Origin: Deinococcus yavapaiensis KR-236
Lineage (GTDB): Bacteria > Deinococcota > Deinococci > Deinococcales > Deinococcaceae
NCBI RefSeq assembly: GCF_003217515.1
Contig: NZ_QJSX01000012.1
Location: 62,001 to 126,000 of the forward strand
Reading direction: 5' to 3'
Length of the DNA: 64,000 nucleotides
In this document: positions 32,692 to 39,494 of the stretch, one piece after another
Position numbering within the stretch: position 1 is the first letter of the stretch
How the letters are laid out: the number at the start of each line of letters is the position of its first letter
The notes under the pieces: model-generated
The model's input: the letters and a program-made list of their open reading frames with translations, nothing else
Database searches by the model: none
What the model was told of the DNA's origin: nothing
Program-made: the position numbers and the translations under genes

Positions 32692-35349
32692 TTACGGGCG
32701 TGGCGCCCGCTGAAACGACCACGTGACGGTTCCTTGCACGGCGAGTCCGTTCGTGTCGGTCGTCGAGAAGGGAGCGCTTCCGGCGATGACGTCGTCCTTC
32801 CAAGCAAACGAGCCTTTCGTCGCCGGAACGAAGGCGGGCCAACCGCCCGACAGTTCGCTGGAAGCCGTCTCGTCGTAATTTTCCGCCGGATTGCAAGTCT
32901 CGGTGTAGGTGCCGTGCAAAGTCGAGGTGCCCGAACCCACGCCCATCGGTAAGTTCAGGGCGACTTCGTAGTGCCCGTCGGGATGACGAAACAAGTGGGC
33001 GGAGAGGCGAGCGTCCGTCATGGAGCCTCCGAGGCTTTTCTCCAACGAGGTGATCCACGTTCGCTTCGCGTCCGGGACGTCACAAAACGGATCGGCTTCC
33101 TCGCGGAAGCTGCTTTGGCTGCTGCTGTACGAGAACGTGCTCGTTCCGCTTCCCGTGAACGAGGTGACGCCCTGAGGCGTGGAATCCGGCAGGATGCGAA
33201 GCTCGGACGTGGAGTCGAGAAAGCCCGTGAGCGACGAAAGCTGCTGCGAGACCGTCGTGTCTCCGACTTTGCCGCCGCTGCTCGCGGTGTACGAAACCGT
33301 GCCCGTCCAGACGCATGGCCGGGCCGTCTCGGAATCGATGGAATCTGCCGCGCCGCTTCCGACAAGCAGTTCCAACAAGCGCTTGATCGCCACGACGGCC
33401 TTGACCTGCTCCCAATTTCCGGCGTCGAAGCACGGCCCGATAACTTCCTCGAAGCACGTTTGCGCGACGCCGCGCGCGTACGTCGTCAATGGAAGAGGCA
33501 GTTCGTTGTCCAAGCCGAGCAGCGCAAGTTGGCGAGCGAAGCTCAACCCCTCCATGAGAGTCGCGTTGCCGTCCTCGCAACTCGCGGGCGGCGTGGTCAG
33601 CTTGCTCAGCATCGCCGGATAGCGAGCTTTCAAAGCTTCCACGATCTGCTGGAGAGCTTGTTGACGCTGCTCGGAGGGCGTCTCGGCGTTACGCAGCACG
33701 CTCGTCGGGGGTTGCAACGCCTGCTCCCACGCGTCCTCCGCGCCGCCCGCTTGCCGCTGCGCCTGCGCGCTCACTTCCTGTGGCGTGCCCGACGACACCG
33801 CGTACCCGCTGAAGTGCATCAAGTCGAACACCAAGCCTGCCCCTTCGAGCGACAACGGGTACAAGTGAGCGTCACGTCCCGCTCCGTGGTACGCCACGCT
33901 CACCGGCGTCGAAGGTGCCGAGCCCACCGGCGTGATCGTCAAGGACGCCGATCGCAAGAAGCGCAATCCGTCCGGCTCCAACTGCACGCCCGCGAAAAAC
34001 CCCCCCGAGAAGGGGAGGTTCTCCAAGCCCGTCAGCGGCGTCATCGTGACCTGCACGTCCTGTGCGAGCGCGCCGGGTGGCACCAGCAGGTCGAACCGTG
34101 TGCCGTCCGCGCCCGTCACGTGCACGCTTCCTCCGCCCGCCGACGTCACGAGCGCGCTCACCGCGCTCGCCGCGTCGGGCCGCGGCGTCACACTCAACGC
34201 GCCCGCCGTTCCACTGCCTTCTCCGCCCGTGGACGTCGCGGCGACGTGCACGACTTGCCGCGCTTCGTTGCCGCTCGCGTCGCTCGCCACGACCGTCAGG
34301 GTGTGCGCCCTCGTGTCCGGCAAGTTCCACGTGAAGTGCCAGGCGTTCGTGACGTGCCCCGCTCCGTCCACGTCGAAGGTCACGCGCGGCGTGCCCGACG
34401 CGGTGGTGCTGCCGATCAGCACGGGTCCGTCGTACACGTCGAGGCCTTGCAAGCCCACGTTGTCGCTTGCCGCGCCGCTCAGGGTGAGCAGACCGGCGGT
34501 CGAATCGGGAGCGTCGGCGGTCAGGCTGGGCGGCGTGAAGTCGACGCGCACGCCGCTCGTCGCGGCGAACGGCAGCGACAACGACGCGGGCACGGTCGTA
34601 ATCGTGGCAGTCTCGTCACCGTCGGCGCGCCACGCGGTGACGACGGCGTTCAATGTGAACGTGGGGGCGGCGGGATGGGCGGCGGCTTGAACGCGCGCGC
34701 CGAGATTGCTTTTGCCGAGAATGCTCCCCAAGGCGGCGTCGAGGGTGAAGTCGGCGGTGAAGTCCGAGAGGGGCACGGCGTAGCGGCGACCGTTGTCGTC
34801 GGGCGTGCGGACGGTGAGGAGGGCGTCGAAAGTCTGGCCGGGTTGCACGGCGTTCATGGGCAGGGCAGGCGTGAGGGTGACGGCGTCGAGATCGGTGAGG
34901 GTCTTGACGGTGAGCGTGAGGTTGGCGCCGGGCGTGACTTGCTGATCGGGCTGCCGTCCGAAGGCGAGGAAGGGGCGGGTGGGATCTTGGCCGAGTCCGG
35001 CGCTTTGGAAGGTGTAGGTGCCGGGTAGAAGGGCGAGTTGCATGCTGGGCTGGGTATCGGTGAGGGTGAGGACGTCGTGGGTGCCCGCCGGGTCTTGATG
35101 GTGGGCGTCGTCGAAGTGGACGAGGACGCCGTCGGGGGTATAGACGCGGACGTGCAGGGTGTGGACGGCGTTGGTGCCGGTGGACGTGGTGGGAAGGGCT
35201 TGAGGGCGAATGGCGTGGGACGTAGGGGCGTGCAAGGTGAAGGGGACGAGCGAACTGGTGGGCGTCGAGGCAGGCGTGGTGGTGCAGGCGCCGAGCGTGA
35301 GCGCTCCGAGAGAGGCCAGGGAGAGAAACCGAAGCGAAACTTGTGTCAT
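32692..35349 (-). CDS. Large lipoprotein with Ig-like and ZU5-like domains
   Basis: 885 residues. The lipoprotein signal ends at Cys22 (LASLGALTLGAC). The mature protein starts with a T/P/S-rich segment, then a beta-sandwich with VRVYTPDGVLVHFDDA, a bacterial Ig-like domain (VDFTPPSLTADAPDSTAGLLTLSG, DNVGLQGLDVYDGPV, TLTVVASDASGNEA) and a ZU5-like motif (GTRFDLLVPPGAL, VQVTMTPL). The C-terminal half is a cysteine-containing region of no known family, with a W-rich end. Probably anchored to the cell envelope. GAAGG just upstream of the ATG is the ribosome-binding site. The gene is divergent from a secreted protein across an inverted repeat. Confidence 0.75.
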   Translation of the reverse strand: MTQVSLRFLSLASLGALTLGACTTTPASTPTSSLVPFTLHAPTSHAIRPQALPTTSTGTNAVHTLHVRVYTPDGVLVHFDDAHHQDPAGTHDVLTLTDTQPSMQLALLPGTYTFQSAGLGQDPTRPFLAFGRQPDQQVTPGANLTLTVKTLTDLDAVTLTPALPMNAVQPGQTFDALLTVRTPDDNGRRYAVPLSDFTADFTLDAALGSILGKSNLGARVQAAAHPAAPTFTLNAVVTAWRADGDETATITTVPASLSLPFAATSGVRVDFTPPSLTADAPDSTAGLLTLSGAASDNVGLQGLDVYDGPVLIGSTTASGTPRVTFDVDGAGHVTNAWHFTWNLPDTRAHTLTVVASDASGNEARQVVHVAATSTGGEGSGTAGALSVTPRPDAASAVSALVTSAGGGSVHVTGADGTRFDLLVPPGALAQDVQVTMTPLTGLENLPFSGGFFAGVQLEPDGLRFLRSASLTITPVGSAPSTPVSVAYHGAGRDAHLYPLSLEGAGLVFDLMHFSGYAVSSGTPQEVSAQAQRQAGGAEDAWEQALQPPTSVLRNAETPSEQRQQALQQIVEALKARYPAMLSKLTTPPASCEDGNATLMEGLSFARQLALLGLDNELPLPLTTYARGVAQTCFEEVIGPCFDAGNWEQVKAVVAIKRLLELLVGSGAADSIDSETARPCVWTGTVSYTASSGGKVGDTTVSQQLSSLTGFLDSTSELRILPDSTPQGVTSFTGSGTSTFSYSSSQSSFREEADPFCDVPDAKRTWITSLEKSLGGSMTDARLSAHLFRHPDGHYEVALNLPMGVGSGTSTLHGTYTETCNPAENYDETASSELSGGWPAFVPATKGSFAWKDDVIAGSAPFSTTDTNGLAVQGTVTWSFQRAPRP

Positions 35350-35393
35350 ACCTTCACTTCCTTTGATGTCGAGGAGCCGTGACGAAAGCCTTC

Positions 35394-35426
35394 CGAGCAC
35401 CTCGGCGTCACTGCCCGAGGTGCTCG
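35394..35426. repeat. Inverted repeat in a divergent promoter region
   Basis: CGAGCACCTCGG and CCGAGGTGCTCG, 12-bp arms with a 9-nt centre, between the divergent lipoprotein and secreted-protein genes. It lies about 45 bp from the lipoprotein start, so it could be an operator or a structure in the lipoprotein mRNA leader. Confidence 0.5.
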
Positions 35427-35588
35427 AAAGGTACGTCGTGCCCCACCTGCGGGGCATCGTTCGTTTCGGGGAGGCGGGGGCTCCGCTTCGACTACTTAAA
35501 ATCTGCGATGCCGCTTTTTCGCGCGGCGCGTACCGTGGACTCGCCGAGGAGAGGCCGTGACGAAGCGGCTCCTTGGACGGAGGTCGGT

Positions 35589-36095
35589 ATGTCCCGTATG
35601 AATTCAAGCTCGGGCCGCAAGCTCTTGTTTTCGTTGGCGTTGTTGTTCGGCGTGTCCACGGCCGCTCAGGCCGCCGCGCCGTCGTGGGGAGCGGGCGTGA
35701 AAGTCAGCGCGTGGTTCGCGGGATCGGGCGGCTTGAGCGCGCCCTACGATTCCGTGACCGGACGCGTCGGCATCCCGAACGGAGCCGGTTTGCTGTACCA
35801 GTTCGCGTCGAACGGCACGTACGTCAAGATGTTCCAGAGCTATCACAGCAATTACGGATGTACGAACGGCTTCACGGCGACGGAGTGGGGAACGTTCGAA
35901 TCGGACGAGTCGACGCTCGTGACGTACCCGTCGGGCGGAGAGATGAAGGTCGTGGACACGTGCGCGCCGAGCTTGAATTCGTTCAAGCCCCTCACGGACT
36001 TGCAAGTCGAGCAGTTCTCGTACGCCTTTTCCGACTCGGCGTTGACGATGAAGAGATCGGACGGCATGACGGTCACGCTGCGTCCCGTGTCTTGA
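35589..36095 (+). CDS. Secreted protein of unknown function
   Basis: 168 residues. A signal peptide (GRKLLFSLALLFGVSTAAQA-A) is followed by a mature domain of about 135 residues: APSWGAGVKVSAWFAGSGG, YQFASNGTYVKMFQSYHSNYGCTNGF, EWGTFESDESTLVTYPSGGE and VVDTCAPSLN. The strand pattern and the GTF-xx-E-ST-LVTYP block recall small lipocalin-like beta-barrels, but I cannot name a family. Two cysteines may pair. GGAGGT lies 6 nt before the ATG; a second ATG three codons on is possible. Transcription may start from a TAAAAT hexamer at 35497. A hairpin follows the stop. Confidence 0.7.
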   Translation: MSRMNSSSGRKLLFSLALLFGVSTAAQAAAPSWGAGVKVSAWFAGSGGLSAPYDSVTGRVGIPNGAGLLYQFASNGTYVKMFQSYHSNYGCTNGFTATEWGTFESDESTLVTYPSGGEMKVVDTCAPSLNSFKPLTDLQVEQFSYAFSDSALTMKRSDGMTVTLRPVS

Positions 36096-36107
36096 AGCTT
36101 CTTCGGA

Positions 36108-36133
36108 GCGCGGTCGTCAAAAGGCGACCGCGC
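36108..36133 (+). terminator. Hairpin terminator
   Basis: GCGCGGTCGTC and GGCGACCGCGC form an 11-bp stem (one G-T pair) with an AAAA loop, 12 bp after the stop of the secreted protein. Confidence 0.6.
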
Positions 36134-36486
36134 GACATTACGGCGCCTCACGACGAGTTAAACTAGTTGATAGCCCGCTTCAGGACCGCGTGACGTTCGC
36201 CGCTTCCCGTCGCAGTCGACGCCAAGGAGGCGCGCTTGACTCAAGCCACGTTCTTCCCCCATCGCTCCTCGTCGAGTTCGCCGAGGAGCCCTTGAACTTT
36301 GCCTCCGAGGAGCCCGAGCCGGACCTTCGCGCGTGGCCGACGTCGTCGAGACGTAATGTGCCCAGGGCCCAGTCGAGCGGCGAGCGAGGATCCTCCGGCC
36401 TGTTCTTTGCGGCATCGTCGAACCACCGATTTCCACTGCTTTCATTTTCCATTCCGCGGCGTCGTGATCGACCCGCACGAGGTGAC
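36134..36486. other. 353-bp stretch with no supported gene
   Basis: Frames are open on both strands, as is usual at this GC content. Their translations are R/S/P-rich, have no ribosome-binding site and resemble nothing. An AT-rich patch (AACTAGTT palindrome near 36161-36168) could hold the promoter of the following three-gene operon. I see nothing else. Confidence 0.5.
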
Positions 36487-36684
36487 ATGATCATCGAAGC
36501 TCATCAAGTTCAGCGACACTCGGTCGAAACCGGGAAAGACGTGTTCACGATCGCGCCGGGCGTGAGCGCCCGATTCGACGACATCGTGCAGTACGGTGGC
36601 CGCAGCTACCGTGTGGTGCGCCTGCAACGCGTGACCGAGGGTGGCGCTTCCGTGGTGTTCGCCACGTACAAGGGCAAATTGTGA
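36487..36684 (+). CDS. 65-residue protein of unknown function (first of a three-gene operon)
   Basis: 65 residues, soluble: MIIEAHQVQRHSVETGKDVF at the start, then APGVSARFDDIVQYGGRSYRV and VTEGGASVVFATYKGKL. The strand-rich pattern with YGGRSYRVVRLQ suggests a small beta-barrel, but no family is recognised. GAGGTGA lies 3-4 nt before the ATG. Its TGA overlaps the GTG of the next gene (GTGA). The frame is open upstream to about 36190, yet that part has no ribosome-binding site and unlike composition. Confidence 0.65.
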   Translation: MIIEAHQVQRHSVETGKDVFTIAPGVSARFDDIVQYGGRSYRVVRLQRVTEGGASVVFATYKGKL

Positions 36685-36893
36685 GCGCGCTTCGCGTCTT
36701 GGAGCGCGCGGTGCAGTGCACGTGGCGTCCGGGAAGCATGACGCACGTGCGCTTGGCGTACGGCGGCGAAACGGCCGAGGTGCCGTTCGAGCGCGTCGTT
36801 CGCTTGTTCGGGCGCGTGGCGCTCGACGCGATGTACTTGCGGGGCCGCTTCTCGTGGCACGCCACCTCGGGCTTCGCGCTTGGAGACGTGTGA
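36681..36893 (+). CDS. 70-residue protein of unknown function (second of a three-gene operon)
   Basis: 70 residues starting with the GTG that overlaps the previous stop. It opens ALRVLERAVQCTWRPGSMTH and continues with LAYGGETAEVPFERVVRLFGRV and LRGRFSWHATSGFALG. A strand pattern similar to its upstream neighbour (YGGxxxxV) hints at a related fold. No family is recognised. The stop overlaps the third gene in the same GTGA manner, so the three are translationally coupled. Confidence 0.65.
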   Translation: MSALRVLERAVQCTWRPGSMTHVRLAYGGETAEVPFERVVRLFGRVALDAMYLRGRFSWHATSGFALGDV

Positions 36894-37348
36894 GCGCCTG
36901 GCCGAGCGTGCGGCACGACGACGTGGAAGCCGCGCGTCGTCTCGTGCTGGACACCCTGGGCATGCGCGACTCGTGGCCCGAAGAGCAACTCGTGGACGTG
37001 ACGGGATTGTCGCCGAAGCGATTTCAAACGGTGATCACGCTGCTGCTGTCCGAGGGATTGGTGCACCGTCAGCCTCCCCTGTCTCCGGAGCGGCCGTACA
37101 CGGCGTACCACGTGTCTTCTTCGCACGTCGCGAGCGTCTTGTCCGACGACGAGATCGCCGACTTGCCGAGCGAGGCGCTCGCGGTTCTCGCGCACCTCGC
37201 TCAGCGTGCCGACACGGCGCGGCGCATCTCTTCGAAGTTGTCGTTGTCGCTGGACGAGACGGGCCGCGTCTTGGCGTTGCTGCAACGGCATCACCTCGTG
37301 ACGTGTCGGTACGTGGGCTTGCTGTCGATCTACCACCGCGCTTCCTGA
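36890..37348 (+). CDS. Winged-helix-like protein of unknown function (third of a three-gene operon)
   Basis: 152 residues from the GTG overlapping the previous stop. Two helix-rich halves look like tandem winged helices: LVDVTGLSPKRFQTVITLLLSEGLVHRQPP (about 35-64) and ARRISSKLSLSLDETGRVLALLQRHHLVTC (about 110-140). Such tandem winged-helix folds occur in DNA-binding regulators and chromosome-associated proteins such as ScpB-like subunits. I would not name a function. A strong hairpin follows the stop. Confidence 0.65.
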   Translation: MSAWPSVRHDDVEAARRLVLDTLGMRDSWPEEQLVDVTGLSPKRFQTVITLLLSEGLVHRQPPLSPERPYTAYHVSSSHVASVLSDDEIADLPSEALAVLAHLAQRADTARRISSKLSLSLDETGRVLALLQRHHLVTCRYVGLLSIYHRAS

Positions 37349-37363
37349 GCGCGTGACGGCCAA

Positions 37364-37397
37364 GAGCGAGCGGGAACCTTGTGGTTCCCGCTCGCTC
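37364..37397. terminator. Bidirectional hairpin terminator
   Basis: GAGCGAGCGGGAACC and its complement form a 15-bp perfect stem with a 4-nt loop, between the three-gene operon and the convergent carboxypeptidase gene. Confidence 0.75.
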
Positions 37398-37432
37398 TCG
37401 TCAGAACGTGGTCGCGGCGTCGCGTCGGGCGA

Positions 37433-39121
37433 TCAAGCCAAGCGAATCGTTGCTCGCGCGACGCCCGCTCGCGTCGAGACAGCCTTGACGCTGACGTCCT
37501 TGCCAAGGGGCGCGCGCACCACCCATTGCACCAGAGTCTCTTGATTGGTCGAGCCGCCCGCGCCCGCGAAGAGCAGCGCGCCACCGCTGCGTCCCTCCAA
37601 GTGCCCGACGTCGCGCGCGAGTTCGCCGCTTTCGAGCGTCGCGCCGTCGGGCAGTTCGAGCGTCACGCGGATCGGTGGAACGACGCCGCGCTCGCGCGCC
37701 TTGGCAGACGTGTACGTCGGGAGGTAGCCGAGGTTCTCGACGACGGCGGAAATTCGGAAGAGTCCGTCCTCGTCCGCGCCGCTCGCGAGACGCGCGGCCT
37801 CGAGCGTGCGAACGTGGAGCCTCGGCGATGTCTCGGCGTGATCGAGGGTGAAGAGGGTGTGCTTGCGGGCGATGTCGGGCAAGAAGGCGGCGGGCGCGTT
37901 TTGCCAAAAGCGCTTCGTGTCCCATCCGCCGATCTCGACGCGTCCGAGTTCCGGGTGATCGAAGGGCGTCCAGTCGTGAAAGCCGCCGAGGCCGTGCGCG
38001 TCGTTGAACGCGAGGATCTTGAGGTCGTCCTCCTCGGGGTGCTCGCGAAACCACCCGATGAAGTCGCGGCTTTTCACGCCCGCTTCGGACACGACGTCCC
38101 ACAACTCGTTGGCGAACGCGAAGATGCCCAGCCCGTCGTACAACCAGTCGAAGAAGCCGCCCGAAAGCACCGTCTTGGGGTCGTACCGAAAGCCGTGGAA
38201 GACGCTCGTGTGCGGATAACCCGTGACGTCCGTGCCGCGCTGCCCGATGCGCTTGAAGACGTTCAAGTCGTGCGTCGGCAACGCGTCGTCGGGCTGCGAC
38301 GAGGACGGGCGCAGGATCACGCCGCTGAAGGTGTGGTAGGACTGCACGCCGTTCACGTTCGGATGGGCTTTGAGGAAATCCGCGACGGCGCGCGTCTCGG
38401 GTTCGCTCAAGGGAAAGGTGCCCGCGCCGCGCTGCTGGCTTTCGGGCGCCCAACCTTGCGGAAAGTTACGGTTGAGGTCGAGGCCGTAGCGTGGCGGCGC
38501 GTCCGTCACGGTGTAGCCGTTGTAGCCGCGCAGGCGACCTTCGATGTAGCGGTGGTAGAAGGTCCCTTCGAGATCAAAGGGCTCGCGGGGACGCATCAGC
38601 CGCGGGTCGCGGTCGCTGATCTTCCAAGCACCCTTGGGGTCGGGCACGCGCATCTCCAAGATGAGGCCGTTGCCGTCGATGTCTTCGGGTGTCAAGCCGT
38701 CGCGTTCTTCGGCGTGCGGATACGGCGTCGTGTTGGAGCGCAACAGGCGCGGCGTCGTGAGGTACGCCTCGCTCCCGTCCGGACTGAGGCGCGGCGCGAC
38801 GTACACGGCGAGACGATCGAGGACGCGCGTCGCTTGGGGATCTTGACCGTAACCGCGCGTCAGGTGGTCGATGGTGTAAAGGGCGGTCGCGCCGCCCGTG
38901 ACTTCGCCCGCGTGGATGTTCGCGTCGATCCAGTAGCCGGGCTTTTCGAGGTCGGGTCCCGTGTCGAGGTTCGTGAGGGTCATGACCCACAACTCGCGTC
39001 CCTCTCGCGTCCGGCCCATACTCTCGAGTCGGGCGAGGCGCGGGTACTGAGCGACGACCTCGTGCAGGTACGTCGTGAGTTCGTCGTAGGTGTGGAAGTG
39101 GTCGAGGTCCAAGTGCGGCAC
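37433..39121 (-). CDS. M14-family zinc carboxypeptidase
   Basis: 562 residues from the GTG at 39121 (GGAGGG 4 nt upstream). The zinc site begins with H70 and E73 in NIHAGEVTGG; the third ligand is the His of VQSYHTFSG. LDLNRNFP carries the substrate-carboxylate Arg, and the general base is the Glu in FANELWD. About 130 residues beyond the catalytic domain form a beta-sandwich (VVENLGYLPTYTS, VTLELPDGATLESGEL). There is no signal peptide, so it may be cytoplasmic or released otherwise. A TATACT box 30 nt upstream fits the start. The frame stays open further upstream but with R-rich non-coding-like content. Confidence 0.85.
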   Translation of the reverse strand: MPHLDLDHFHTYDELTTYLHEVVAQYPRLARLESMGRTREGRELWVMTLTNLDTGPDLEKPGYWIDANIHAGEVTGGATALYTIDHLTRGYGQDPQATRVLDRLAVYVAPRLSPDGSEAYLTTPRLLRSNTTPYPHAEERDGLTPEDIDGNGLILEMRVPDPKGAWKISDRDPRLMRPREPFDLEGTFYHRYIEGRLRGYNGYTVTDAPPRYGLDLNRNFPQGWAPESQQRGAGTFPLSEPETRAVADFLKAHPNVNGVQSYHTFSGVILRPSSSQPDDALPTHDLNVFKRIGQRGTDVTGYPHTSVFHGFRYDPKTVLSGGFFDWLYDGLGIFAFANELWDVVSEAGVKSRDFIGWFREHPEEDDLKILAFNDAHGLGGFHDWTPFDHPELGRVEIGGWDTKRFWQNAPAAFLPDIARKHTLFTLDHAETSPRLHVRTLEAARLASGADEDGLFRISAVVENLGYLPTYTSAKARERGVVPPIRVTLELPDGATLESGELARDVGHLEGRSGGALLFAGAGGSTNQETLVQWVVRAPLGKDVSVKAVSTRAGVARATIRLA

Positions 39122-39151
39122 GTGCCCTCCAGGATGAATTGAAGTCGGGGC

Positions 39152-39157
39152 AGTATA
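39152..39157 (-). promoter_or_regulatory. -10 box of the M14 carboxypeptidase promoter
   Basis: TATACT on the minus strand. Transcription would start about 24 nt before the GTG at 39121, leaving room for its GGAGGG site. No clear -35. Confidence 0.5.
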
Positions 39158-39372
39158 CCGTGCGCGGCGAACTTGACCGAGGCGCTTGGAGGCGAAGTGG
39201 AGGGAAGGGTCCGCCTCGACGCGCTCGTGGTTGTCGGCGCGAGCGGTGCGGAGGCGAACGGCGTTCGCGAGTCTCTTCTCCGCCTTCCTTCGAGCCCGGC
39301 CTCCTGTTGGTGTGGGTGTTTCGCGCCTCGTCGGTGAGCGCGTCGAGCGGCGGAAAATGCGAAGTCGATTCT

Positions 39373-39385
39373 TCAAAACTTTTGA
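39373..39385. promoter_or_regulatory. AT-rich palindrome, candidate operator
   Basis: TCAAAACTTTTGA, a perfect 13-bp palindrome, just upstream of the TAAGGT hexamer before the phosphomannose-isomerase-like gene. AT-rich dyads of this kind are typical of RpiR-family operators; the RpiR gene is 2 kb downstream. Confidence 0.35.
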
Positions 39386-39424
39386 GGAATCCCGTAAGGT
39401 GAAGTGATTCCTTCAGGAGGCCTC

Positions 39425-39493
39425 ATGCCCGATCGGTTCACCGCCCCCTTCTTCGTTCGCCACCTCGATCGCCGCGCGCCCGGGAACCGTTGA
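39425..39493 (+). CDS. 22-residue ORF upstream of the PMI-like gene (leader ORF or displaced N-terminus)
   Basis: ATG with a perfect AGGAGG site 4 nt upstream, 22 codons (MPDRFTAPFFVRHLDRR...), TGA ending one base before the PMI-like ATG at 39495. The main gene has no ribosome-binding site of its own. Two readings are possible: a coupling ORF, or the true N-terminus separated by a one-base frameshift, since removing one G from the GGG at 39482-39484 would read on as A-P-G-T-V-D-M-A-W-Y. Confidence 0.5.
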   Translation: MPDRFTAPFFVRHLDRRAPGNR

Positions 39494-39494
39494 C

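Larger units (their letters stand above)
39122..39424. other. 303-bp divergent intergenic region
   Basis: It holds the carboxypeptidase -10 box (39152-39157), an AT-rich palindrome (39373-39385), a TAAGGT hexamer (39395-39400) and the AGGAGG site (39415-39420) of the 22-residue upstream ORF. The open frames between 39160 and 39370 are arginine-rich and unsupported. Confidence 0.5.

Noticed and set aside
36190..36486. N-terminal extension of the 65-residue gene, in frame from 36190
   Set aside because: Arginine/serine-rich, without ribosome-binding site; the ATG at 36487 has a good GAGGTGA.
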